From Chrysomallon squamiferum (Eukaryota; Mollusca; Gastropoda; Neomphalida; Peltospiridae): 64,000 nucleotides of DNA. The translations under genes and the position numbers were made by a program. Where the stretch lies: positions 25,601,744 through 25,665,743 of the forward strand of contig CM022670.1 in the NCBI GenBank assembly GCA_012295275.1. The letters are read 5' to 3'. Shown piece by piece: positions 52,301-64,000 of this stretch (position 1 is the first letter of the stretch; each line of letters opens with the position of its first letter). Below the pieces are notes generated by a model. That model did not search any database. It saw only the letters and a list, made by a program, of their open reading frames with translations, and was not told the origin of the DNA.

Positions 52301-54977
52301 ACATCGCGGAGGAAGATGGCACCACAGCAACATTGGCCGCAGAGGACGTCGCCGACATAGCGGAGGAAGATGGCACCACAGCAACATTGGCCGCAGAGGA
52401 CGTCGCCGACATCGCGGAGGAAGAGGGCACCACAGCAACATTGGCCGCAGAGGACGTCGCCGACATAGCGGAGGAAGATGGCACCACAGCAACATTGGCC
52501 GCAGAGGACGTCGCCGACATCGCGGAGGAAGAGGGCACCACAGCAACATTGGCCGCAGAGGACGTCGCCGACATAGCGGAGGAAGATGGCACCACAGCAA
52601 CGTCATTGGCCGCAGAGGACGTCGCCGACATCGCGGAGGAAGATGGCAGGGCACCACAGCAACGTCGCCGACATATTGGCCGCAGAGGACGTCGCCGACA
52701 TAGCGGAGGAAGATGGCACCACAGCAACATTGGCCGCAGAGGACGTCGCCGACATCGCGGAGGAAGAGGGCACCACAGCAACATTGGCCGCAGAGGACGT
52801 CGCCGACATAGCGGAGGAAGATGGCACCACAGCAACATTGGCCGCAGAGGACGTCGCCGACATCGCGGAGGAAGAGGGCACCACAGCAACATTGGCCGCA
52901 GAGGACGTCGCCGACATAGCGGAGGAAGATGGCACCACAGCAACATTGGCCGCAGAGGACGTCGCCGACATCGCGGAGGAAGATGGCACCACAGCAACAT
53001 TGGCCGCAGAGGACGTCGCCGACATAGCGGAGGAAGATGGCACCACAGCAACATTGGCCGCAGAGGACGTCGCCGACATCGCGGAGGAAGAGGGCACCAC
53101 AGCAACATTGGAGGCAGAGGACGTCGCCGACATAGCGGAGGAAGATGGCACCACAGCAACATTGGCCGCAGAGGACGTCGCCGACATCGCGGAGGAAGAG
53201 GGCACCACAGCAACATTGGCCGCAGAGGACGTCGCCGACATAGCGGAGGAAGATGGCACCACAGCAACATTGGCCGCAGAGGACGTCGCCGACATAGCGG
53301 AGGAAGAGGGCACCACAGCAACATTGGCCGCAGAGGACGTCGCCGACATAGCGGAGGAAGATGGCACCACAGCAACATTGGCCGCAGAGGACGTCGCCGA
53401 CATCGCGGAGGAAGAGGGCACCACAGCAACATTGGCCGCAGAGGACGTCGCCGACATCGCGGAGGAAGAGGGCACCACAGCAACATTGGAGGCAGAGGAC
53501 GTCGCCGACATAGCGGAGGAAGATGGCACCACAGCAACATTGGCCGCAGAGGACGTCGCCGACATAGCGGAGGAAGAGGGCACCACAGCAACATTGGCCG
53601 CAGAGGACGTCGCCGACATAGCGGAGGAAGATGGCACCACAGCAACATTGGCCGCAGAGGACGTCGCCGACATCGCGGAGGAAGAGGGCACCACAGCAAC
53701 ATTGGCCGCAGAGGACGTCGCCGACATAGCGGAGGAAGATGGCACCACAGCAACATTGGCCGCAGAGGACGTCGCCGACATAGCGGAGGAAGAGGGCACC
53801 ACAGCAACATTGGCCGCAGAGGACGTCGCCGACATAGCGGAGGAAGATGGCACCACAGCAACATTGGCCGCAGAGGACGTCGCCGACATCGCGGAGGAAG
53901 AGGGCACCACAGCAACATTGGAGGCAGAGGTCGTCGCCGACATCGCGGAGGAAGAGGGCACCACAGCAACATTGGCCGCAGAGGACGTCGCCGACATAGC
54001 GGAGGAAGATGGCACCACAGCAACATTGGCCGCAGAGGACGTCGCCGACATCGCGGAGGAAGAGGGCACCACAGCAACATTGGCCGCAGAGGACGTCGCC
54101 GACATAGCGGAGGAAGATGGCACCACAGCAACATTGGCCGCAGAGGACGTCGCCGACATCGCGGAGGAAGAGGGCACCACAGCAACATTGGCCGCAGAGG
54201 ACGTCGCCGACATAGCGGAGGAAGATGGCACCACAGCAACATTGGCCGCAGAGGACGTCGCCGACATAGCGGAGGAAGATGGCACCACAGCAACATTGGC
54301 CGCAGAGGACGTCGCCGACATCGCGGAGGAAGAGGGCACCACAGCAACATTGGCCGCAGAGGACGTCGCCGACATAGCGGAGGAAGATGGCACCACAGCA
54401 ACATTGGCCGCAGAGGACGTCGCCGACATCGCGGAGGAAGAGGGCACCACAGCAACATTGGCCGCAGAGGACGTCTCCGACATAGCGGAGGAAGATGGCA
54501 CCACAGCAACATTGGCCGCAGAGGACGTCGCCGACATCGCGGAGGAAGATGGCACCACAGCAACATTGGCCGCAGAGGACGTCGCCGACATAGCGGAGGA
54601 AGATGGCACCACAGCAACATTGGCCGCAGAGGACGTCGCCGACATCGCGGAGGAAGAGGGCACCACAGCAACATTGGCCGCAGAGGACGTCGCCGACATA
54701 GCGGAGGAAGATGGCACCACAGCAACATTGGCCGCAGAGGACGTCGCCGACATCGCGGAGGAAGAGGGCACCACAGCAACATTGGCCGCAGAGGACGTCG
54801 CCGACATAGCGGAGGAAGATGGCACCACAGCAACATTGGCCGCAGAGGACGTCGCCGACATAGCGGAGGAAGATGGCACCACAGCAACGTTGGCGGCAGA
54901 AAACGTCGCCGACATCGCAGAGTAAGAGTGCACCACAGCAACACTGGCTGCAGAAAACGTCGCCGACATGACGTAAG
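48592..54977 (+). repeat. 54-bp tandem array (about 118 units), GC- and CpG-rich
   Basis: Unit of 54 bases containing 'gcaccacagcaacattggccgcagaggacgtcgccgacat'. Two variants tend to alternate: one pairs 'atcgcgg' with 'gaagaggg', the other 'atagcgg' with 'gaagatgg', giving a 108-base higher-order period. Since 54 is divisible by three, plus frames encode 18-residue acidic (AEEDGTTATLAAEDVADI) or basic (GGRWHHSNIGRRGRRRHS) repeats. The third plus frame is cut by TAG in the 'atag' variant. All three minus frames are open for long stretches. Edge units are diverged, units between about 49.17 and 52.68 kb carry many indels and partial units, and 52.69-54.88 kb is almost perfectly regular. Each unit has several CpG and one GACGTC palindrome, in sharp contrast to the AT-rich surroundings. 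Confidence 0.95.
52586..54925 (+). CDS. Uninterrupted acidic repeat frame in the array (coding status doubtful)
   Basis: The longest clean run of the acidic frame: 779 codons of the 18-residue repeat AEE(D/E)GTTATLAAEDVADI, ending at TAA at 54923-54925. The overlapping basic frame is also open here, to 54990. The frame opens inside a repeat unit (an ATG in 'aagatggca'), so it has no independent start signal, and it is not linked to the signal-peptide exon of gene E without a frame change. Listed because an acidic Glu/Asp/Thr/Ala repeat protein is possible. The simpler view is that it is a by-product of unit length. Confidence 0.15.
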   Translation: MAPQQRHWPQRTSPTSRRKMAGHHSNVADILAAEDVADIAEEDGTTATLAAEDVADIAEEEGTTATLAAEDVADIAEEDGTTATLAAEDVADIAEEEGTTATLAAEDVADIAEEDGTTATLAAEDVADIAEEDGTTATLAAEDVADIAEEDGTTATLAAEDVADIAEEEGTTATLEAEDVADIAEEDGTTATLAAEDVADIAEEEGTTATLAAEDVADIAEEDGTTATLAAEDVADIAEEEGTTATLAAEDVADIAEEDGTTATLAAEDVADIAEEEGTTATLAAEDVADIAEEEGTTATLEAEDVADIAEEDGTTATLAAEDVADIAEEEGTTATLAAEDVADIAEEDGTTATLAAEDVADIAEEEGTTATLAAEDVADIAEEDGTTATLAAEDVADIAEEEGTTATLAAEDVADIAEEDGTTATLAAEDVADIAEEEGTTATLEAEVVADIAEEEGTTATLAAEDVADIAEEDGTTATLAAEDVADIAEEEGTTATLAAEDVADIAEEDGTTATLAAEDVADIAEEEGTTATLAAEDVADIAEEDGTTATLAAEDVADIAEEDGTTATLAAEDVADIAEEEGTTATLAAEDVADIAEEDGTTATLAAEDVADIAEEEGTTATLAAEDVSDIAEEDGTTATLAAEDVADIAEEDGTTATLAAEDVADIAEEDGTTATLAAEDVADIAEEEGTTATLAAEDVADIAEEDGTTATLAAEDVADIAEEEGTTATLAAEDVADIAEEDGTTATLAAEDVADIAEEDGTTATLAAENVADIAE

Positions 54978-55604
54978 AGCATGTCATTAAAGGAACGGCA
55001 GAAGAATACGGCACAAAATATCGGAAGAATAGGTCATAAGAATATAAGCAAGAAACATTTTTGCGGAATAAAGTGTTACGTCAATAATCTTCCCGGAAGA
55101 ACAGCTTAGAAAGAAAACAAACAAATAAATAAATAATATCAAGCAGTAAATTATGTCTTTTTTAATTTTCTTTAATTCACTGTTATTTTATGTTTAGTGA
55201 GTAGTTAAATTTTTATTTATTTATTTTTATTTTTTTTATTTTTTCATTTTTATTATTATTATTATTATTATTTTATTGTTATTTCGTAAAGGCATCGTTC
55301 TGTAATTATTTCTACTGCGATTTCTAAAACAGATGTTTTAAAACAAGGGCTTTCTTTTAAACAAGAAACCCATCGTCTTCTCTTCGGTTTTTTTTTTTTT
55401 TTTTTTTTTGGAGTATTTCTTAGGTGTATTTACATATGCATCATGAATATATTCGTATTGTTATTTTCGTCCATATGAAAATGTCTGAATTGATTTATTT
55501 GAATTAATTTAATCACTTTAATATTTACCTGTTAACAAATATATTTCAGTATTCTGGCATAAGGTAATTGTAATAAAAGTATATAAACATTGTTATTATT
55601 ATTA

Positions 55605-55651
<47 letters not shown>

Positions 55652-56282
55652 TTATGAACGATACATTTTAAAAACAAAACTCCACTGTCTCTTTTGTGAT
55701 ATTATTTTCGGAATATATGAGATGTATAAATAAATCGTAGGTATTTACTGGTAGGCTGATATTGAATATTCTAACGGATTCCAGGATTGCCACAGAACAT
55801 TTAGGTTATAAACGACGATCTCCGACCTCCCCGGCGGTTATTTACGATCATTACTACCGCTATAATATTTTGATAGAGGAGAAAAAAAAATAGAGGTAAT
55901 CTTGACCTTGTAATTAGGTACATAAATGCTAAAATATTTAAATATCACGCACGACACATTGTTTGTTATATACCTGGGAAATCATGTCTGTGTATTTGAT
56001 TAGTGTATACCGGTCAATTACACAACAGTAATGGATATCTTCAACCATGAAATATAAGCGTCACGCGTTGTAATAAACGCAATTAGACAATGGATTTCAC
56101 AGCATAAGAGCCATTACTTATGCATTTCAATACAGTTATCTTTCACTACCTTGGAAATGTCCGCAGCAAGACGTCCTTTTGATACTTCTTTTATGCTCAC
56201 TTGTTTAAATAATAGTCTACGAACATGATTTTTTTTAAAATATCAGATGCTACCTTCCGTGTTTCGTTGTTTGAGATAAACG
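54978..56282. other. Spacer after the array
   Basis: Contains a 17-base copy of sequence from the left flank of the array (55026-55042), a T-run at 55389-55409, ATT runs at 55255-55275 and 55592-55650, and otherwise AT-rich sequence. No exon recognised. Confidence 0.6.
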
Positions 56283-56289
56283 TATAAAA
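56283..56289 (+). promoter_or_regulatory. TATA box of Spatzle-like gene F
   Basis: TATAAAA 58 bases upstream of the Met-His exon at 56348-56353. Confidence 0.65.
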
Positions 56290-56347
56290 AGCGGGTTTTT
56301 TACGGTCTAAGTTTACATCGTCGTGTTGTTTCAGTCACAGAAAGAAG

Positions 56348-56401
56348 ATGCATGTAAGTTTTAAATATTATTATAAACGTTACTTTACTAAATTTACTTT
56401 T

Positions 56402-56496
<95 letters not shown>

Positions 56497-57157
56497 CTGT
56501 CTATTCTTCTTCTTCTTCTTTCTCCCTGTTTCACTTTTCCTTTCTTTCTTTGTTTCTCTTTTTTTTATTTCTTTCTGTTTTCTCCTCTCTCATTTTACAC
56601 AAATATAATCATTTCGGATGTTTTCGAAGTAGAAAATTATAAAATAATTAACAAAATACGTTAAACACTGTTTTTAAACTACTTTTTACTGAGTTTGTCT
56701 TTAAAATAAGGATCTCTGTTGATTATTATCGTTAGTCATAGATCAGTTAAGTAAATAAATAAAGTGAAATTATAATGGTTTATTTGACAGTTCATTTATT
56801 TTCTAACGATTGCTGCGTCCCTATGTGCCACGGTGATATCAAGAACTCTGACTAGAGAAGAAATATTTCAGTTGGTCAGTGCTGGTATTCCTGGCGTAGG
56901 TTCTCGTTACGGCGGTTCTGGTTACTACCCACATTATCCCGTGTACCCAGGAGGAAACCCCAGAAGACGGTTTCTTCCAGCAGCATACCCGAGAACTGGT
57001 TCTAACCCTGCCAGGCCTTACCTACCAGGATTCCAGTCTCCAAACGTGAACAGACCTGCACCATACCAGTCGTGTACGCAAGACGACCCGTCCGCCACTT
57101 TTCAACTTTCTTCCGACAACAGATATATCCCTATGTAAGTTCATAAATCTAGATATG

Positions 57158-57188
<31 letters not shown>

Positions 57189-58546
57189 CTTTTTTTTTAT
57201 TTCATTAAATGTCTTTGAAATTTTGACTTCGTGATAAGTAGCAGTGGTAGTAGAAGTATTAATATCTGTCGTAGAAGTAGAAATAGTTCTAGCAGCAAGA
57301 GTAATTCTAGTAGTAGTAATGAAGGTAGCAACAGCTGTAGCAATTTTAGTAGTAATAGTTAAAACAGTAGCAATAAAACACTACTGCTACATAAACAATA
57401 TTATTAACTTTTGGAATAAATATTTCTGTATATATTTTCTATTAGAAATGCAATTCAAGCTGAACTGGGCAAACAGGTACCTTTACACAACACACTTCTA
57501 ACTATGAAACTGGACAGATCATACCAGAGGTAAGAATGATAAATACCTTTAGTAGTATTATTATTTTATATTATACAGAAGGCTGAATGCAATTGTAAAT
57601 ATTTGTATGTAACTTTGTATGAAGAATTAAGTGTGATCAGCTGGAATTATTTACTACTTAATCCATAAATACAGAATCATGTCATAGATACTAACATGAA
57701 TCATGCCTTGAACTCTGAGATCATTAAATAATGATAATTTTATGGGAACAACAAAATTAACTAAAATGTTTTGCCTTCATTAACCTTTTTAATATTTCTT
57801 AATTATTATTATATATATATTTTTTTGTCTGAGATCATTAGCCAGTTATCTAAATATTACTGTTACTGTCGTTGTTGTAGTTACGTTGCAGGACAAGAGT
57901 TTGGTTCGTGTAAGACAACACTGGCACCACTGACTAATTTCTACAGCGCTAAACATGGCGGACGTTGCTGGGTTATACCTGATTATCAAGAGAAGGTAGA
58001 GTTTGCTATATGCAAGTAAGTAAAACAGTTTATAGATATTTAATATTTGACTATCGCCATTTTAAAAAACGATTACTGTCATTTTAATATTTAAATCTCT
58101 CTCTCTCTCTCACACACACTCTGTGCTTGTCTTAACACATATACCATTTTTTGACCTCATTACTGTCTATGATATTAAAATCCGCCAATCTTATTTTTGA
58201 TTATTATTCAATTTCTAATGCTGATTTTTTTTTTTTTTTTTTTTTTTTTTTCGTTTTTTCTCCCCCCCCCCCAATTTTATTTTACAAAATTTATAAATAA
58301 ACTATTACTTAATTAACACATTTTATTTTAGTACTAAATTGCAACTGACATACGTTAATTTGTTTTCTTAGATTTGGAACTTGTAACACCTGTTCAAACA
58401 CTGCTGTCCCGGGACTAAAGCCAAGGTGCGTGAAGAATTTCCGCTACGTGTCTGTATGGGCGTTTTGTGAAAAATCTTATCAACGTATAGTTTACACCAG
58501 GCTCATCATCCCTGCGTACTGCACTTGTCAGCAGATTCAGTGTTAA
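56348..58546 (+). CDS. Spatzle-like gene F: secreted cystine-knot protein with Gly/Tyr/Pro/Arg N-terminal segment
   Basis: Exons 56348-56353 (Met-His), 56791-57134, 57446-57529, 57881-58015 and 58372-58546; about 247 residues. A signal core (FIYFLTIAASLCATVIS) leads to an acidic/hydrophobic helix with the motif VSAGIPG (residues 31-37), which is shared with gene G. Next come Gly/Tyr/Pro sequence (GYYPHYPVYPGG), basic residues (N-P-R-R-R-F) and the conserved Cys...SS...YIP block. Exon 3 has the A-E-L motif. Exons 4-5 (residues about 145-247) give GRCWVIPD, CKFGTCNTC, CVKNF, WAFCE, IPAYCTCQQIQC. Phases match the other knot genes. The R-R-R-F run could be a processing site. Intron 1 carries a long CT microsatellite. 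It links the repeat-only gene G to the knot genes. Confidence 0.85.
56404..56493 (+). repeat. (CT)n microsatellite in intron 1 of gene F
   Basis: CT run of about 90 bases starting about 50 bases after the donor, in sense orientation. Confidence 0.95.
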
Positions 58547-60735
58547 AACCATGAATTTGTCTGGAAAATGTATACTTTTCATGGTAACAATAGCGTCTAT
58601 TAAACAGTGGAACAATAATTCTTTGTTTGATTTTACTTTCTGTTCTGCCTTTATTTATTCCTTCGTTCTCTGATAGCGACTACTGACAGGTTAATCCAAT
58701 TATGATATTTGTTGTAAGGATAATATAAAAGATCCTTTACTGTTGCTTGAACAAAAAAATAGTGGCTCATCTTGTGGAGACTGGGTTTCCTCTCAAACTT
58801 GCAAATTAAAACTATTGTTAAATAAGATATTTCCCCATGTATTTATTCATCCATCGATATCTGTTGTGTCCGAGTCCAGTGAAATAGTGAAATACATTAA
58901 CATTAATAATAATTGTGCGTGTGCGTGTGTGTCTATGTTTGTGTGTGCGTGTGTGTCTATGTGTGTGTGTGCGTGTGTGCCCCCATGCAATTTTTTATTT
59001 TTTTTAAATTTCTTATACAGTGCTAATGCAGAACAGAAAATCTCTTAACTGATCTTTGTTTGAGAATTATGGTTAATATTTATATAGAGTTATAAGACAG
59101 AGTTACAAGGAGACAAAACTGTTAAATACCAGAATTATAAGACAAAAATTATGCAAAGTGTATATATAAGGAAAGATATATTATTAAAATAAATAAATAA
59201 ATACTGACGGTGACAAGTAATGCTCACTGAAGAAAATATAATAAATAACAGGCTCGATATTAAAGTAAAGACTATTTTTCTAACTCAAGTCTACTACAGA
59301 TAAGTGTACAAAAATAACTGTTGAATTTAAATAATAATACTAATAATAATAATAATAACCCTCACACAAACCCCACAAAACAAACTATCATTTCTAATTC
59401 ATAAATAACTTTTTAACCTCTAACAAGGAGTTTGGGTGGTTAGAACTCACGCCTAATATGTGATAAGTAGCAAGATCGTTTCATCTCGGTGCTCTGAGTT
59501 ATTATTTGCAGTTCTAACCGTTCCCTCAGTTATTACGTATGAAAAAGATATAAAAGGATCCCTATAAAATAGTTACCTTATTTGAACTACAGTAATACTT
59601 CGGTTTGACGATGTAATTGGTTCCAAAGTTCCGATCGCTAAGTGAGGTATCGTTAAGCAGGAGACAAATTTACATAGAATTGAGGTTAAAAATAGTAGTT
59701 ACGTTCTTGGTGAAGAGATTTGACATGAATACCACATGCACATATGATTCCTGCATGTCAACTGATCAGCACAGATGAGGAAAGCTCGTGACTCAACGAA
59801 AAACGAACGAAAAACGAACACAAGCATTGTACCCATTTGTAACACTGATTTCGAGCAATTAACTATTAAATTTCGATTTATATAATTTGTAAGAAAAAAA
59901 AAAGATCGTTAAAGTGGGATATCGTTAAGCGGAAGATTGTTAAACGAGGTATTATTGTATATAATGTAAATAACATTAACTGTAATACCAAAAACCTAAA
60001 AATTATACTTAAAGTTTCAGTTGCTATTTAACTTTTTATTGCCATAAAATTATTACCTTAACTGTTTGAAAATAACATGGCAGTCGGTCCTTATGTTCAT
60101 TTTAAAAGAACTGTGGACATAATTATAATCTATATTATATGCAATAGAAGATACAAAAATGTGTTTAGGAAGCAATACCAGCATTGTAGCCTGCATATTT
60201 CAAGCACTCTATAAATGTAACCTTTTAAAACTGTTTTGAACAGTTGCATAATCTATTATAGGTTGTCATAATTTTACGATTAATTGTTTAATATTTACAA
60301 TTTTTTTTTATAATGCATCACATTGTAAAATAGGACATAGTTTTCAATCAAAATAATTCTAGTACTTCAAAATATTAGATATAACTAACTGCATACCTAA
60401 CATTCAATACACATTAACTTCAAAATGTATTTTTGTTTTCAACAAATATACCTAACTTTTTTACTCAGATTTAGTTTTAAATGGAAACATACAATTATTT
60501 CATTATATTACAGCTGTAAAAAACAAAACAAAACAACAAAAAACCTCAGCAACAACAGAATAACAAACAAGTATAAGATTATTAACCCTTTAATCAGTTC
60601 CTGTTTATAGTTAAACATAGTAAAATACAAAAGTTACTAAAAGTACCAATACAGTTACAACTAAACCCGAAGCTAGCACAAATGATGCTGTATAAAAATG
60701 AGAAACAAGAGTCAGTGACTTTCAATTTGCTCCAG
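58547..60735. other. Spacer between convergent genes F (+) and G (-)
   Basis: Holds the probable 3' UTR of gene F (ATTAAA near 58600), a GT-rich stretch at 58915-58980, the MITE at 59590-59957 and AT-rich sequence. I looked here for minus-strand knot exons belonging to gene G and saw none. Confidence 0.6.
59590..59957. mobile_element. TA-flanked MITE with terminal inverted repeats
   Basis: Left end CAGTAATACTTCGGTTTGAC. The reverse complement of the right end is CAATAATACCTCGTTTAACA. Both ends are flanked by TA. Internal 'atcgttaag' motifs repeat toward both ends. 368 bp, no transposase frame. Features fit a non-autonomous Tc1/mariner or pogo-type element. Confidence 0.7.
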
Positions 60736-63314
<2,579 letters not shown>

Positions 63315-63386
63315 GACTCTGATTCTTATTTCTGTCCTCCCTCCAAAGCTAAAGAGAAGAATCCAAGGACATGCACTTTGTTTCAT

Positions 63387-63393
63387 TTTATAC
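63387..63393 (-). promoter_or_regulatory. TATA box of gene G
   Basis: TATAAAA on the minus strand, 73 bases upstream of the ATG at 63314. Confidence 0.65.
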
Positions 63394-64000
63394 ACCTGTA
63401 AATTGAAATCGTAAATGTTTTATTACCTCATTAATACAGCCAGTAATGATTTCGATTGAGAGATCATCTGGCTTTGGACGCTTAAGTTTTCGGATTAAAT
63501 TTTCTCATCCTTGCAATGAATAATAAACAGTACGACGTTAAGTGAAGTAAAAATCCGATAAAAGGTTTGGTCTTTATCTTTTGGCTCACCCGTTGTTTTT
63601 CTTACGTTGTTCACACTTCATGACCTTTATTTTGATAAAGATGGGCTCGAGCAGTGTTTCAATGAAACAGAGATTTACATTGTGCCCTCAAAATGGTAAT
63701 CACATACTCAATTACCCATATGATGTTCTGAAATAACAGAATGAAATAAATGTGTCAGATTTATTCAGCATGACCGTTGATGTTCACTAATCTCGACGTC
63801 GGGATGTTTAATACGAAATATATTTGAATATTGTTAATAGTAATAGAAATTTAATCGACTTCTTCTTCAGTCTATTGTTTACTGTTAATTCGCATTTAAA
63901 TTGTTATTGATTTGAAAAGGAAATTTTCACACAGTTAAGTACGTTATCTCAATTTGATTTTTTAATGTATTATTAAGTAGAAATGAAACTACAGGAGCCA
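63394..64000. other. Upstream region of gene G, window end
   Basis: AT-rich sequence with no recognised exon or repeat. Confidence 0.55.

Noticed and set aside
48582-54944. Minus-strand open frame of about 2,120 codons across the array
   Set aside because: It exists because the 54-bp unit is a multiple of three and lacks stops in that frame. It has no start context, signal, splice link or natural composition (Cys/Arg/Pro/Leu repeats).
48592-54977. CRISPR array
   Set aside because: Units are contiguous 54-mers with no unique spacers, and the context is an intron-containing animal genome.
24131-58546. IL-17 family assignment for the knot domain
   Set aside because: IL-17 also has a cystine-knot-type fold and a terminal C-x-C. 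However, the CPS...CW...Cys-x4-Cys-x2-Cys order and the C-x3-Y element fit Spatzle/neurotrophin better. Kept as the main alternative to test.

Overview
This is an AT-rich window from an animal nuclear genome. It has spliced genes with GT/AG introns, TATA boxes, long di- and trinucleotide microsatellites and MITE-like repeats, and no sign of bacterial operons or CRISPR. A somatomedin-B/7TM receptor and a compact EF-hand LRR gene fit a lophotrochozoan, probably a mollusc; that placement is an inference, not a search result.

Layout. 1-7.2 kb is AT-rich intergenic sequence with dispersed repeats. 7.2-10.4 kb holds a two-exon seven-transmembrane receptor with an N-terminal somatomedin-B domain. 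13.9-20.1 kb holds a 12-exon LRRC74-like protein (leucine-rich repeats plus two EF-hands). About 24-63.4 kb is a cluster of seven genes encoding secreted proteins that share one gene plan: a TATA box, a first coding exon of only one or two codons (Met, Met-Lys, Met-Arg or Met-His), an intron, then an exon that begins with the hydrophobic part of the signal peptide. Five of them (here A, B, C, D and F) end in the same cysteine-rich domain, encoded by exons 3-5 with identical phases. The domain has a CW-x-[LI] start, a C-x4-C-x2-C group, C-x3-aromatic, and a final P-x2-C-x-C-x4-C. I read this as a Spatzle/neurotrophin-type cystine knot, the fold of Toll-receptor ligands. Between signal peptide and knot each gene carries a different low-complexity or tandem-repeat segment: His/Pro/Phe-rich in A, Trp-rich in B, GYPT(N/D)SNNH repeats in C, GQGYNTNNV repeats in D, Gly/Tyr/Pro/Arg in F. 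Gene G keeps only signal peptide plus about 30 YKPSGYQQHD-type repeats and has no knot.

Gene E (48.1-55.0 kb) has the same promoter and first-exon plan, but its second exon runs into a 6.4 kb, GC- and CpG-rich array of roughly 118 copies of a 54-bp unit. Because 54 is a multiple of three, five of the six reading frames stay open for long distances. This array and the Spatzle-like cluster with fast-evolving repeat segments are the most unusual parts of the window.

The remainder is AT-rich spacer with microsatellites, two families of TA-flanked MITE-like elements, a 1.2 kb tandem duplication, two small minisatellites and a foldback. Exon boundaries were derived by hand from splice consensus, phase and paralogue comparison. 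Untranslated ends are approximate.
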